Origin: Bog-950 sp046329495
Lineage (GTDB): Bacteria > Bacteroidota > Bacteroidia > Chitinophagales > LD1
Length of the DNA: 64,000 nucleotides
Assembly: GCA_046329495.1 (NCBI GenBank)
Contig: JAXLUO010000009.1
Location: 62,001-126,000, forward strand
Reading direction: 5' to 3'
Under the pieces are notes generated by a model that had not been told where the DNA came from, did no database searches, and was given only the letters and a program-made list of their open reading frames with translations. The number at the start of each line of letters is the position of its first letter. Position 1 is the stretch's first letter. Below, one piece after another: positions 44,299-53,061 of the stretch. The position numbers and the translations under genes are program-made.

Positions 44299-45975
44299 TT
44301 ACGTATTTAACAGAAAACTAAACGTACTGCCTTTACCCGCTGTACTGGCAGCAATTATTTTACCGCCCTGGGCTTCAATAAATTCTTTGCTAATGGCCAG
44401 GCCTAAACCTGTTCCACCTTTTGAACCCGGCACTTTAAAGTAGCGATCGAAAATACGGGGCAGGTATTTTTCTTCGATGCCGGGGCCGTTATCATGAACG
44501 GCAAAAACCACTTTGTTGAGTTGCTTTTCAGCTGTTAGTCGAATTATACCTTCGGTGGGCGTATAGCGAATGGCGTTGGTTAGCAGGTTTACCAATACCC
44601 AAACGGTTTTATCAAGATCGGCAGAAACCTTAGGCAGGTTAGGCGTTAATTCCAAACGAAGTTTAATTTCCTTTTGATCAGCAAGGGCTTTAACCGCCTC
44701 CAATGCTAATTCAGTTATTTGGGCCGGCTCTACATTAGTAAGAGTTAATTGAATGTTGCCGGTTTCAACCTGGGTCATGTTCAACAGTTCGCCGGTAATT
44801 TTTAGCAGGCGGTTGGTGTCGTCGCCAATACTTTCGGCAAGCTGCAACTGTTCGGGATTGAGCAGCCCGCTTTTGGGATTTTGAAGTAATTGCAGACTCA
44901 TTTTAATTGCCGCAATCGGGGTTTTCAGTTCGTGTGAGATGGTAGCGATGAAATTGGTTTTGGCAGCATCCAGCTCTTTAAAAGGGGTAACGTTGTGCAG
45001 GGTAATTACTTCGCCAATTACCTGTTCGGCGTTTGTGACCTCGCGGTAGTTTTTAATAAAATAGCTCTCTTTATTATTCGCATATATCTTAAGCTCTGCA
45101 GCAGATTCTTTATTCAGCAAGTTGCGCAACAGGTCATTTTTTAAGGCAACATCGGGCGCATACCTGCCCACCATTTCATGGCGTTTCAGCATCAGCAGGT
45201 TTTCGGCCACTTCGTTTACAAACAGGATGTGCCGGTGGCCGTCGAGCCCTATAACGGCATCCTGCATGTTATTGATAACGGCTTCTATACGGCTTTTTTC
45301 GAACATCAATTGCGATACGTTGCTATGTTCCCATTTATCTAATTGATCGGCCATGCTGTTAAAAGCGTTTGCCAGTTCGCCAAATTCATCGCGCGAGTTT
45401 ATGTTTATGCGTGTTGTATAATCCTTGTTAGCGATGCTGCGAATACCGAGCGTAAGCGCCTGAATGGGGTCATCGATCCAGCGTGGAAAGTTGATGACAA
45501 ATGTAAAGCTTAACAGAAAGCAGATGGTGCTAAGGATGCTGATATAAGCAAAGCCCTGTTTGGTTTTGTCGGAAATGCCGTTGTTTTTATTTACGATAGC
45601 ATCCATGTTCAGTTGCTGAATCAGCAGCAATTTTTCGCGCAGTGCAATAGCGGTAGCTGTATTATGCACGTTGCTTTGGTACAAGGCAAACAACTTCCGT
45701 AGTTCGGCGGTAGCTTCTTCTTCCCCTTTCTCGGTTATGTTATGCTCCTGTTTTGCCAGGTTGGCCGCAAAGATTTGGATGGATGTAGCGCTATCGGGAT
45801 TATCAAGCGCTTCAATCATCTGTTTGGTGTATTGCAAGGTATTGTAGTTGGCTTTAAGGATATCCTTAGACTCGCCGGCCAAGTTATTGATATAGTAGCT
45901 GCCTGAAATAGCCAGCAGGGCAATAATGCCCAACAGAAAAAGGAGGCCTAAACGAATTTTATTTTTTACACTCAT
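44299..45975 (-). CDS. Kdp-locus sensor histidine kinase (separate polypeptide)
   Basis: 558 residues. Membrane segments about 8-28 and 145-165 flank a helical extracytoplasmic sensor. HAMP follows (about 165-220: FPRWIDDPIQALTLGIRSIANKDYTTRI), then PAS (about 235-325: DAVIGLDGHRHILFVNEVAENLL) and the kinase core with H348 in ATISHELKTPIAAIKMSL, NLLTNAIRYTP, DNGPGIEEKYLPRIF and GTGLGLAISKEFIEAQGG. It lies 13 bases after the truncated KdpD gene. Together they replace the single multidomain KdpD of E. coli. Probable partner: the sigma-54 activator at 53062. Last gene of the operon. Confidence 0.92.
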   Translation of the reverse strand: MSVKNKIRLGLLFLLGIIALLAISGSYYINNLAGESKDILKANYNTLQYTKQMIEALDNPDSATSIQIFAANLAKQEHNITEKGEEEATAELRKLFALYQSNVHNTATAIALREKLLLIQQLNMDAIVNKNNGISDKTKQGFAYISILSTICFLLSFTFVINFPRWIDDPIQALTLGIRSIANKDYTTRININSRDEFGELANAFNSMADQLDKWEHSNVSQLMFEKSRIEAVINNMQDAVIGLDGHRHILFVNEVAENLLMLKRHEMVGRYAPDVALKNDLLRNLLNKESAAELKIYANNKESYFIKNYREVTNAEQVIGEVITLHNVTPFKELDAAKTNFIATISHELKTPIAAIKMSLQLLQNPKSGLLNPEQLQLAESIGDDTNRLLKITGELLNMTQVETGNIQLTLTNVEPAQITELALEAVKALADQKEIKLRLELTPNLPKVSADLDKTVWVLVNLLTNAIRYTPTEGIIRLTAEKQLNKVVFAVHDNGPGIEEKYLPRIFDRYFKVPGSKGGTGLGLAISKEFIEAQGGKIIAASTAGKGSTFSFLLNT

Positions 45976-45988
45976 AACACCTGTTTTA

Positions 45989-47113
45989 TCAAGATAGAAT
46001 TACGACATCCACATCGTTGCTGGAAAGTTTATTAAGCAGTTGATTGAAGATGCCGGAGCTGAGAATGATTTGTGAAAGCTTTATGTGCGGTTTACCAATG
46101 CAAATAGTGGTGATATTCTGCTGCTCGGTGGTTTTAATAATGGTGTTGGCTATGCTTTTATCCTTTACCTGTATAACCTCAGCACCTAACTCGGTAGCCA
46201 ATTTAAAATTGTTGATGAGATGGCGTTGCAGATCGAGCGGTATTTTATCGGCGTCTTCGGCCGGGGTTTGCACATACAATACATACCAATTACTGTTATA
46301 GTAGTTGGCTAAACGCGCTGTTTTTCGAATTACTTTTTTGGCAGTGTCGTTGTTGGACGAGATACAGGCTAAAAAGCGTTCGGGCCTTACCTGTATCTGG
46401 CGCGGCACTTCCTTTTCTACCTTCCGTTCTACCTGGCTTGCTACTTCTTTAAGTGCCAGTTCGCGCAACTGCAGGATGTGCTCCGGTTTGAAGAAGTTAT
46501 TTAATGCTGCCTGAATTTTATCGGCCTTGTAGATCTTGCCTTCGCGCAGGCGAACGATCAACTCATCAGCAGTAAGGTCAATATTTACCACCTCGTCTGC
46601 CAGCGCCAGCACCTTATCCGGAATGCGCTCGGTAACTTCTATGCCGGTTATCAGTTTTACTTCTTCGTTGAGGCTTTCGATATGCTGGATGTTAACGGCT
46701 GAGATTACGTTAATGCCCGCTTCGAGAATTTCGAGCACATCCTGCCAGCGTTTTTCATTTTTGCTGCCTTCGATATTTGTGTGGGCCAGTTCATCCACAA
46801 TAACAACCTCGGGCCGCAGATTAAGAATGGCCTGCACATCCATTTCATCCAGTTCTTTGCCCTTATAAAAAAGTTTGCGGCGGGGTATTACCGGTAAACC
46901 TTCTAAAAGTTCATGCGTTTCTTTACGGAAATGGGTTTCGATAAAACCTATTTTAACGTCGATGCCATTTTTTAGCAGGGAGTGTGCTTCCTGCAACATG
47001 CGGTATGTTTTACCTACTCCGGCGCTCATGCCGATGTAGATTTTAAACTTTCCCAGTCTTGATTTTTTAATCAACTGAAGAAATTCTTCGGCTGATTTCC
47101 GCATTTCTTCCAT
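45989..47113 (-). CDS. kdpD: Short KdpD: sensor-binding ATPase domain plus USP domain only
   Basis: 374 residues against roughly 900 for E. coli KdpD. The KdpD domain (about 18-230) has Walker A in GMSAGVGKTYRMLQEA, KIGFIETHFRKET, and VVIVDELAHTNIEGSKNEKRWQDV. A universal-stress-like domain follows (about 245-374: RFLACISSNNDTAKKVIRKTARLANYYNSNWYVLYVQTP). The membrane region and kinase are absent and supplied by the next gene. Starts 2 bases after the porin gene. Cytoplasmic; in the full-length protein these domains sense ligands such as c-di-AMP (known for some USP domains). Confidence 0.93.
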   Translation of the reverse strand: MEEMRKSAEEFLQLIKKSRLGKFKIYIGMSAGVGKTYRMLQEAHSLLKNGIDVKIGFIETHFRKETHELLEGLPVIPRRKLFYKGKELDEMDVQAILNLRPEVVIVDELAHTNIEGSKNEKRWQDVLEILEAGINVISAVNIQHIESLNEEVKLITGIEVTERIPDKVLALADEVVNIDLTADELIVRLREGKIYKADKIQAALNNFFKPEHILQLRELALKEVASQVERKVEKEVPRQIQVRPERFLACISSNNDTAKKVIRKTARLANYYNSNWYVLYVQTPAEDADKIPLDLQRHLINNFKLATELGAEVIQVKDKSIANTIIKTTEQQNITTICIGKPHIKLSQIILSSGIFNQLLNKLSSNDVDVVILS

Positions 47114-47115
47114 AA

Positions 47116-48339
47116 CTACTTTAAGCGGTGCGCAAATGAGTAAGCAAAGCTAAAGCCTACAAAGGGATTGAACTTTGTAAAGCTACCACCTTTCTTTTCA
47201 AAAATTTCATCGGTTTTACTTTGAAACACCCGCCCCTCGAAACGGATGATGGCATTAGCAAACGGTATCACATCCAGGTTTAGCGAGTAACCAAAGGTTT
47301 GGAAGCCGTTGGGGGTATTGGTTGGAATTATTACTCCACTTTTATCGCTGTAGTATTCAAAACGGGCTGCTATGGCCAATTTTTCGGTAGGTACTACACG
47401 GGCTATAAGTACGGGCGAGTACCACATGTTGTATTTACTGCTGCCTTTGCTTTGTTGTTCGGCCCCTACATCAAAACCCAATGTTAAACCGAATTGACTA
47501 ACAGGGTTATAGATGGCATAAAAGTTATGGAAGTAACGCATTTGCCTGCTGCTATCGGGTTTATCGGTACCGATAAATGAAGAGGAGTTAAGCAACAACT
47601 TGCCTGCAATGGTGCCTTGCACCTGCCAGCCAAAAGAAGGCAATGAACTTGCGGCTACCCGTTGAATACGCTGCCAGCCGTTTACTACTAAAGCACTGGC
47701 TAAAAAGTTGCCATTGTCGGACGAGTAGGTAAGTTTTAATCCGCTTTCGTAATAAGGCGAGTTATCTGCTAAAATGCTGCGGGTGAGGTTCCAGCAATCT
47801 TTGCTTACGGCACTCTCGAAACCGATATGGGAGGCAAAAACACCTGCATCCAGCCATAACTGCTTTTTCTTTAGCAGGTTAATGCCGGCATTGGCTTCGT
47901 ATATATTTTTTAAAACGCCGGGTTCAGCCGCCAGGTTAGCATTGGCATAGGTACCGGCCATTAAGGCCAGGTTGGCCCGCAGGCGTGGAGCAGAGTAGGC
48001 AAGTTTTATAAAGGCGTGGTTGATGTTTAACTCGTTGTGCCGGTTATGGCTGTAAATAAACGAAGGTCTGTTGCCACTTTGCGGCTGGTTGATGTCGAAC
48101 ATGTAGTAAGCTTCTACATAACCGCTTAGGTCAATACTGCCAAGCCAGGGTTTTGCTTTTTCGGCTTGCAGGCTATCACTGATGGTGGTTACTACCGTGT
48201 TTTCCGCTTTGATAGAATCGAGTACCTGTTGGCGGATTTCTTTAATCAGCAATTCGCGTTCGGCAGGTGACAAGCTTTGCTGCGCCTGTAGCCGTGCAAA
48301 GCAAGTACCTATAACGAACAAAATATAAATCTTTTTCAT
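47116..48339 (-). CDS. Outer-membrane beta-barrel porin in the kdp operon
   Basis: 407 residues with a signal peptide (about 1-19, ending RLQAQ) and a short helical segment (20-60). The rest is alternating amphipathic strands typical of the putative porin-2 (OmpL-like) family: GSIDLSGYVEAYYMFDINQPQSGNRPSFIYSHNRHNELNINHAFIKLAY, ending PFVGFSFAYSFAHRLK with an aromatic penultimate strand. It lies between kdpC (6 bases) and kdpD (2 bases), so it is co-expressed. Entry of K+ through the outer membrane is an inference from position. Confidence 0.85.
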   Translation of the reverse strand: MKKIYILFVIGTCFARLQAQQSLSPAERELLIKEIRQQVLDSIKAENTVVTTISDSLQAEKAKPWLGSIDLSGYVEAYYMFDINQPQSGNRPSFIYSHNRHNELNINHAFIKLAYSAPRLRANLALMAGTYANANLAAEPGVLKNIYEANAGINLLKKKQLWLDAGVFASHIGFESAVSKDCWNLTRSILADNSPYYESGLKLTYSSDNGNFLASALVVNGWQRIQRVAASSLPSFGWQVQGTIAGKLLLNSSSFIGTDKPDSSRQMRYFHNFYAIYNPVSQFGLTLGFDVGAEQQSKGSSKYNMWYSPVLIARVVPTEKLAIAARFEYYSDKSGVIIPTNTPNGFQTFGYSLNLDVIPFANAIIRFEGRVFQSKTDEIFEKKGGSFTKFNPFVGFSFAYSFAHRLK

Positions 48340-48345
48340 GTTTTC

Positions 48346-48903
48346 TTATTTCAGCGTGTTAAGCGCAATATTTAATTGCAGCACATTAATTTTTTCGGGG
48401 CCCAATAGCGGTTTATCGGTATGGGCATTTACCAGCTCAATAATTTTGGCAGTGCTGATTTTGCGGACTGCTGCAATGCGTTTGACTTGCACCAGGGCGG
48501 CAGCAGGTGATATGTCGGGATCGAGCCCGCTACCGGAGGCCGTAACCAGTTCCGACGGAATTTGATTTCGTTTAACATCGGGATTGTGTGCCAGGAACGT
48601 ATCAATACGAGCCTGTACCTGCGCCAGATAGTCGGGGTTAGAAGGACCTTTATTACTACCACCACTCCCTGCCGCATTGTAATCAACAGCTGAGGGGCGC
48701 GACCAGAAATATTTATCATCGGTAAATTTTTGGCCCACCAATGCATAGCCTGCTACATGGCCGTTAACGGTTACGGTTTGTCCGCTGCCATGATTAGGAG
48801 CTGCTAACCAGGCAACGCCGGTAACTGCAGCCGTATACACTACGCCGAAAAAAAGGAGGGTGTAGAGTGTAAGGAGAAGAGAGGAAATGATATGTTTTTT
48901 CAT
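48346..48903 (-). CDS. kdpC: K+-transporting ATPase subunit KdpC
   Basis: 185 residues, normal length. One N-terminal membrane helix (about 8-30), then the periplasmic domain with the family features ALVGQKFTDDKYFWSRPSAVDYNAAGSGGSNKGPSN, IPSELVTASGSGLDPDISPAAALVQVKRIA and the C-terminal PEKINVLQLNIALN. It stabilises the KdpFABC complex. 17 bases after kdpB. Confidence 0.97.
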   Translation of the reverse strand: MKKHIISSLLLTLYTLLFFGVVYTAAVTGVAWLAAPNHGSGQTVTVNGHVAGYALVGQKFTDDKYFWSRPSAVDYNAAGSGGSNKGPSNPDYLAQVQARIDTFLAHNPDVKRNQIPSELVTASGSGLDPDISPAAALVQVKRIAAVRKISTAKIIELVNAHTDKPLLGPEKINVLQLNIALNTLK

Positions 48904-48920
48904 GATGTTGAGCTGTTAGA

Positions 48921-50966
48921 TTAAAGGAATAAGGCTACGAGCAAATCGATGGCTTTGATGCCAATGAAAGGAATGATTACACCACCTATACCATAGATGA
49001 ACAGGTTACGGCGCAGTAAGGCACTGGCACCGATTGGTTTATAGGTAACGCCGCGCAGTGCCAGCGGTATAAGCGCCGGAATAATGATAGCATTGAAAAT
49101 TACTGCTGATAGAATAGCGCTTTCGGGCGAATGAAGTTTCATAATGTTTAAGCCCTGTAATGCCGGAACAGAGGTGATAAAGAGGGCAGGCACGATTGCG
49201 AAATATTTGGCTACATCGTTAGCGATAGAGAAGGTGGTAAGTGTGCCGCGGGTCATCAGCAACTGTTTACCTATTTCTACAATTTCAATCAGCTTGGTGG
49301 GATCGTTATCGAGGTCAACCATATTGCCCGCTTCTTTAGCGGCCTGTGTGCCGCTGTTCATGGCTACACCAACATCAGCCTGCGCTAATGCAGGTGCGTC
49401 GTTCGTGCCATCGCCCATCATAGCTACCAGTTTACCTGATGCCTGTTCGCGGCGGATGTAGTTCATTTTGTCTTCGGGCTTTGCCTCGGCAATAAAATCG
49501 TCTACCCCTGCTTTTTCGGCAATGTATTTTGCTGTGAGGGGGTTATCGCCGGTTACCATAACCGTTTTTACACCCATTTTGCGCAGGCGGTCAAAGCGCT
49601 CCTGTATGCCGGGTTTAATGATGTCCTGCAGTTCGATTACACCTAACACTTTTTCGTTAAGCGAAACCACTAAAGGCGTGCCGCCATTGGAAGAAATAGC
49701 TTTTACTTTCTCTTCCGTTTCGACAGGTATACTGTAGCCCGCTTTTTCGGTAATGCGTTTAATGGCATCAAAAGCGCCTTTACGAATGCGCTGTCCATTG
49801 GTAAGGTCTACACCGGAAGTGCGCGTTTCGGCAGTAAACTTTATGAGGGTGGCACCTTCAATAGAAAGATTGCCGGCTTCGGCACCTGCTAACTCCACTA
49901 TTGATTTTCCTTCGGGGGTATCATCGGCCAGCGAACTGAGTGCGCAGGTTTTAACGAACTCCAGTTGGTTGATACCATTAGCCGCATAAAAAGCTGTTGC
50001 TTTCCGGTTGCCGATGGTGATGGTGCCGGTTTTATCTAACAGCAGCGTATCAATATCACCTGCCGTTTCAACGGCTTTACCGCTTTTGGTAATAACATTG
50101 GCACGCAAGGCACGATCCATACCGGCAATGCCGATAGCTGAAAGCAAGCCACCGATGGTGGTTGGTATTAAACAAACGAACAGGGAAATAAAAGCAGCGA
50201 TGGTAATAGGTGTATTGGCATATTGTGCAAAGGGTTGCAGGGTAACACACACAATTACAAATACCAGCGTAAAGCCTGCCAACAGAATAGTTAAAGCAAT
50301 TTCGTTAGGTGTTTTCTGACGGCTGGCTCCTTCCACCAGAGCGATCATTTTATCGAGAAAGCTTTCGCCGGGTGAAGTGGTTACCTGCACTTTAATGCGG
50401 TCGCTTAACACCTTGGTGCCGCCTGTAACCGAGCTTTTATCGCCACCCGCTTCGCGGATAACAGGGGCGCTTTCGCCGGTAATAGCACTTTCGTCGATTG
50501 TTGCCAGTCCTTCTATTATCTCACCGTCGGTAGGGATGATGTCGCCTGTTTCGCAAATAAAGAGGTCGCCTTTTTTGAGTTCGGAGGAGAGGCGTTCTTC
50601 GGTTAAAACCTGGAAGCCTGTAACACGGCTGAGCACCATTTTAGCCTTCGTTTCTTCGCGTGTTTTCCGCAGGCTTTCGGCCTGGGCTTTACCACGTGCT
50701 TCGGCAAGTGCTTCAGCAAAGTTGGCAAACAGTAAGGTTAGCAGCAGAATGATGAACACCGTTAAGTTATAGACTACAGAGCCCTGACCGGCCACGGGGT
50801 TAATAGCTGTGTAGATGGTAACTGCCAGCATGATGGCTGTGCCTATTTCAACCGTAAACATTACCGGATTGCGGTACATTTTAACGGGGTTAAGCTTGGT
50901 AAAGGAGTGCTTTAGCGCTTCGGTTACCAGTTCCTTTTGGAACAAGGATTTATTGTTGGATTTCAT
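48921..50966 (-). CDS. kdpB: K+-transporting P-type ATPase subunit KdpB
   Basis: 681 residues. P-type ATPase landmarks: AITGESAPV in the actuator domain, the phosphorylated D311 in LLLDKTGTITIGNRKA, and the hinge MMGDGTNDAPALAQADVGVAMNSGTQAAKEAGNMVDLDNDPTKL. Seven membrane helices are arranged as in KdpB. It hydrolyses ATP to drive K+ uptake by KdpA. No missing catalytic residue noted. Confidence 0.98.
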   Translation of the reverse strand: MKSNNKSLFQKELVTEALKHSFTKLNPVKMYRNPVMFTVEIGTAIMLAVTIYTAINPVAGQGSVVYNLTVFIILLLTLLFANFAEALAEARGKAQAESLRKTREETKAKMVLSRVTGFQVLTEERLSSELKKGDLFICETGDIIPTDGEIIEGLATIDESAITGESAPVIREAGGDKSSVTGGTKVLSDRIKVQVTTSPGESFLDKMIALVEGASRQKTPNEIALTILLAGFTLVFVIVCVTLQPFAQYANTPITIAAFISLFVCLIPTTIGGLLSAIGIAGMDRALRANVITKSGKAVETAGDIDTLLLDKTGTITIGNRKATAFYAANGINQLEFVKTCALSSLADDTPEGKSIVELAGAEAGNLSIEGATLIKFTAETRTSGVDLTNGQRIRKGAFDAIKRITEKAGYSIPVETEEKVKAISSNGGTPLVVSLNEKVLGVIELQDIIKPGIQERFDRLRKMGVKTVMVTGDNPLTAKYIAEKAGVDDFIAEAKPEDKMNYIRREQASGKLVAMMGDGTNDAPALAQADVGVAMNSGTQAAKEAGNMVDLDNDPTKLIEIVEIGKQLLMTRGTLTTFSIANDVAKYFAIVPALFITSVPALQGLNIMKLHSPESAILSAVIFNAIIIPALIPLALRGVTYKPIGASALLRRNLFIYGIGGVIIPFIGIKAIDLLVALFL

Positions 50967-50984
50967 TTTTGTAGCATTAAAATT

Positions 50985-52709
50985 TTATAACATACTAAAG
51001 TGTTCGGCTAAGGGGCCTAAAGCCAGTGCAGGGAAATACAGGAGGGCTGTAACAATGGCGATAACGGCAAAGATCATGAGGCCGAACGTGAGGGTATCGG
51101 TTTTAAGCGTACCGGCGCTTTCGGGTATATATTTCTTTTGCGCTAATAAACCGGCAATAGCCACCGGGCCGATGATGGGCAGAAAGCGGCCGAACAACAG
51201 CACAAAGCCTGTGGTAATGTTCCAGAAGGGGTTGTTATCGCCCAGGCCTTCGAAGCCGCTGCCGTTGTTAGCGTTGGCAGAGGTGAATTCGTAGAGCATT
51301 TCGGAAAAACCGTGAAAGCCGGGGTTGTTTAGCCAACCGGTAGCGTTACCGTTGAACCACCAGCCCATTGGTGCATTGTGCGCAGCAAAATAGGAGGCGA
51401 GTGCTGTGCCGCCCAGAATAAGAATAGGGGATACCAGGGTAGTGAGCACGGCAATTTTCATTTCGCGGGCCTCCACCTTTTTGCCTAAAAATTCAGGGGT
51501 GCGGCCTACCATCATACCGGCAATAAAAACGGCGATGATGATGAAGATGTAGAAGTTGAGGAAGCCAACCCCTACACCGCCGTAAAGGGCGTTTACCATC
51601 ATATCCAGCATCAACAGGCCACCGCTTAAGGGCATAAAACTATCGTGCATGCCGTTGACCGAACCGTTGGAGGTTGCAGTGGTGCTAACCCCCCAAAGGC
51701 CTGTGGCAGGAGCACCCAGGCGCACTTCTTTTCCTTCCATATTACCGGCGGATTGCGCAATGCCCATAGCTGTAATGGCCGGGTTGGGTTGCATTTCGCT
51801 GTAGATGATGGGCGCACCAATGCAAATGAACCCGAGGGTCATTACACCAAAGATGGTCCATGCCAGTTTTTGTTTATGTAAGTAGAAGCCCAGTGCAAAT
51901 ACGAGGGCAATTGGAATAAGCAGAATGAGGATGTTTTCAACGGCATTGGTATAGTAGTTGGGGTTTTCGAGCGGGTGTGCGCTGTTAACACCAAAGTAAC
52001 CGCCGCCATTGGTGCCGGCTTGTTTAATAGCGATCATAGCAGCAGCCGGGCCACGCGAAACCTGCACCGTATCGCCTTGCAGGGTTACAATAGTATCCTT
52101 ACCCTGTATGTTGTTGGGTGTGCCGTTGAGCGCTAAAAAAATGGCCACCACAAATGATACAGGTAACAGGATGCGCGTGCAGGATTTAAGGAAGTAGTTC
52201 CAAAAGTTACCTAAGGTGGTGGTGGTTCGTTCGCGCATGGCGTTAAAAACCATAGCGGCCATGGCTAAACCGGTTCCGGCACTTACAAACTGCATGAACA
52301 TTAAGCAGAATATTTGCGAGAAATAGCTTACACCGGTTTCGCCGCTGTAGTGCTGCAGGTTGCAGTTTACCACAAAGGAGATAGTGGTGTTAAAGGCCAG
52401 GTCGGGCGACATATCCGGATTGCCATCGGGGTTCCAGGGCAACCAGCTTTGGTTCATTAGGGCGAACATGCACCACAAGAACCAAACGGCATTTATGGTT
52501 AGCATGGCTTTAAGGTGTTGTTGCCATGTCATTTCCTGCAGGGCATCAATGCGGCTTAGTTTGAAAAAGAGTTTTTCGAGAGGATTAAAAAGGAAATCGA
52601 GCCATGTTTTATCGCCATTGTATACACGGGCTATATAGCGGCCCAGGGGAATGGCGAGCAAAACAGTGGCGAGAAAGATGACGAGAACGCCAAGTACTTG
52701 TGCGAGCAT
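50985..52709 (-). CDS. kdpA: K+-transporting ATPase subunit KdpA
   Basis: 574 residues with about ten membrane helices and all four selectivity-filter loops: VVNCNLQHYSG, GTNGGGYFGVNSAHP, TATSNGSVNGM and ANNGSGFEGLG. It forms the K+ channel-like path of KdpFABC in the inner membrane. Starts 4 bases after the kdpF stop. Confidence 0.98.
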   Translation of the reverse strand: MLAQVLGVLVIFLATVLLAIPLGRYIARVYNGDKTWLDFLFNPLEKLFFKLSRIDALQEMTWQQHLKAMLTINAVWFLWCMFALMNQSWLPWNPDGNPDMSPDLAFNTTISFVVNCNLQHYSGETGVSYFSQIFCLMFMQFVSAGTGLAMAAMVFNAMRERTTTTLGNFWNYFLKSCTRILLPVSFVVAIFLALNGTPNNIQGKDTIVTLQGDTVQVSRGPAAAMIAIKQAGTNGGGYFGVNSAHPLENPNYYTNAVENILILLIPIALVFALGFYLHKQKLAWTIFGVMTLGFICIGAPIIYSEMQPNPAITAMGIAQSAGNMEGKEVRLGAPATGLWGVSTTATSNGSVNGMHDSFMPLSGGLLMLDMMVNALYGGVGVGFLNFYIFIIIAVFIAGMMVGRTPEFLGKKVEAREMKIAVLTTLVSPILILGGTALASYFAAHNAPMGWWFNGNATGWLNNPGFHGFSEMLYEFTSANANNGSGFEGLGDNNPFWNITTGFVLLFGRFLPIIGPVAIAGLLAQKKYIPESAGTLKTDTLTFGLMIFAVIAIVTALLYFPALALGPLAEHFSML

Positions 52710-52713
52710 AGGA

Positions 52714-52791
52714 TTAGAATTTTTCCGGTTTGATTAATACATACAGCAGGTAGGCGAATACCAGGAGTGAGATGGCAAAGAGTAGCAGCAT
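52714..52791 (-). CDS. kdpF: KdpF-like 25-residue membrane peptide
   Basis: MLLLFAISLLVFAYLLYVLIK followed by PEKF: one transmembrane helix with the family's FAYLLYVLIKPEKF ending, directly before kdpA. KdpF stabilises the KdpABC complex. ATG at 52791, 9 bases after the stop of the preceding mini-gene. Confidence 0.85.
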   Translation of the reverse strand: MLLLFAISLLVFAYLLYVLIKPEKF

Positions 52792-52800
52792 ACGAATGGT

Positions 52801-52887
52801 TTAGATGTTTTCGAAAAAATGGATGGTGAGAAAGAGAAGGCCAAAACAGAGCAGGCCCGATGCCAGTAGTACTGCAGTGGTTATCAT
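52801..52887 (-). CDS. 28-residue membrane peptide, first gene of the kdp operon
   Basis: ATG 52887 to TAA gives MITTAVLLASGLLCFGLLFL then TIHFFENI: one hydrophobic helix with a short polar end. It is in line with kdpF (9 bases) and downstream of the candidate sigma-54 promoter, so it is well placed to be translated. It is too short for usual annotation. It may be a second KdpF-like subunit. Confidence 0.55.
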   Translation of the reverse strand: MITTAVLLASGLLCFGLLFLTIHFFENI

Positions 52888-52911
52888 GTTGTTTTACTTT
52901 GGCAGGCGTAA

Positions 52912-52928
52912 AACAAATGCAGCACCAA
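52912..52928 (-). promoter_or_regulatory. Candidate sigma-54 (-24/-12) promoter of the kdp operon
   Basis: On the minus strand TGGTGC-TGCAT-TTGTT approximates TGGCAC-N5-TTGCA: GG and the -12 G are at the correct 10-base spacing, but the -12 GC is GT. It lies about 25 bases before the first mini-gene and about 100 bases after the putative enhancer. Weak match; context is the main support. Confidence 0.35.
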
Positions 52929-53023
52929 ATGCAATAGAAACCGGCAGGTTGTTCTATTTGCTTGATTTTGAGCGTGAAATAGTTTGCGGGATCAGGAAAG
53001 GATGGATGTAACCCTACAGTATA

Positions 53024-53060
53024 CTCTCAAAATGAGAGGGTGACTTTATCAAAATGAGAG
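53024..53060. promoter_or_regulatory. Two putative enhancer (UAS) sites for the NtrC-type regulator
   Basis: CTCTCAAAATGAGAG (53024-53038, arms CTCTCA/TGAGAG) and TATCAAAATGAGAG (53047-53060) share TCAAAATGAGAG in the same orientation 22 bases apart, i.e. two helical turns. They lie just past the regulator's stop and 137-174 bases upstream of the first kdp-operon start, the usual place for sigma-54 activator sites. Confidence 0.55.
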
Positions 53061-53061
53061 A

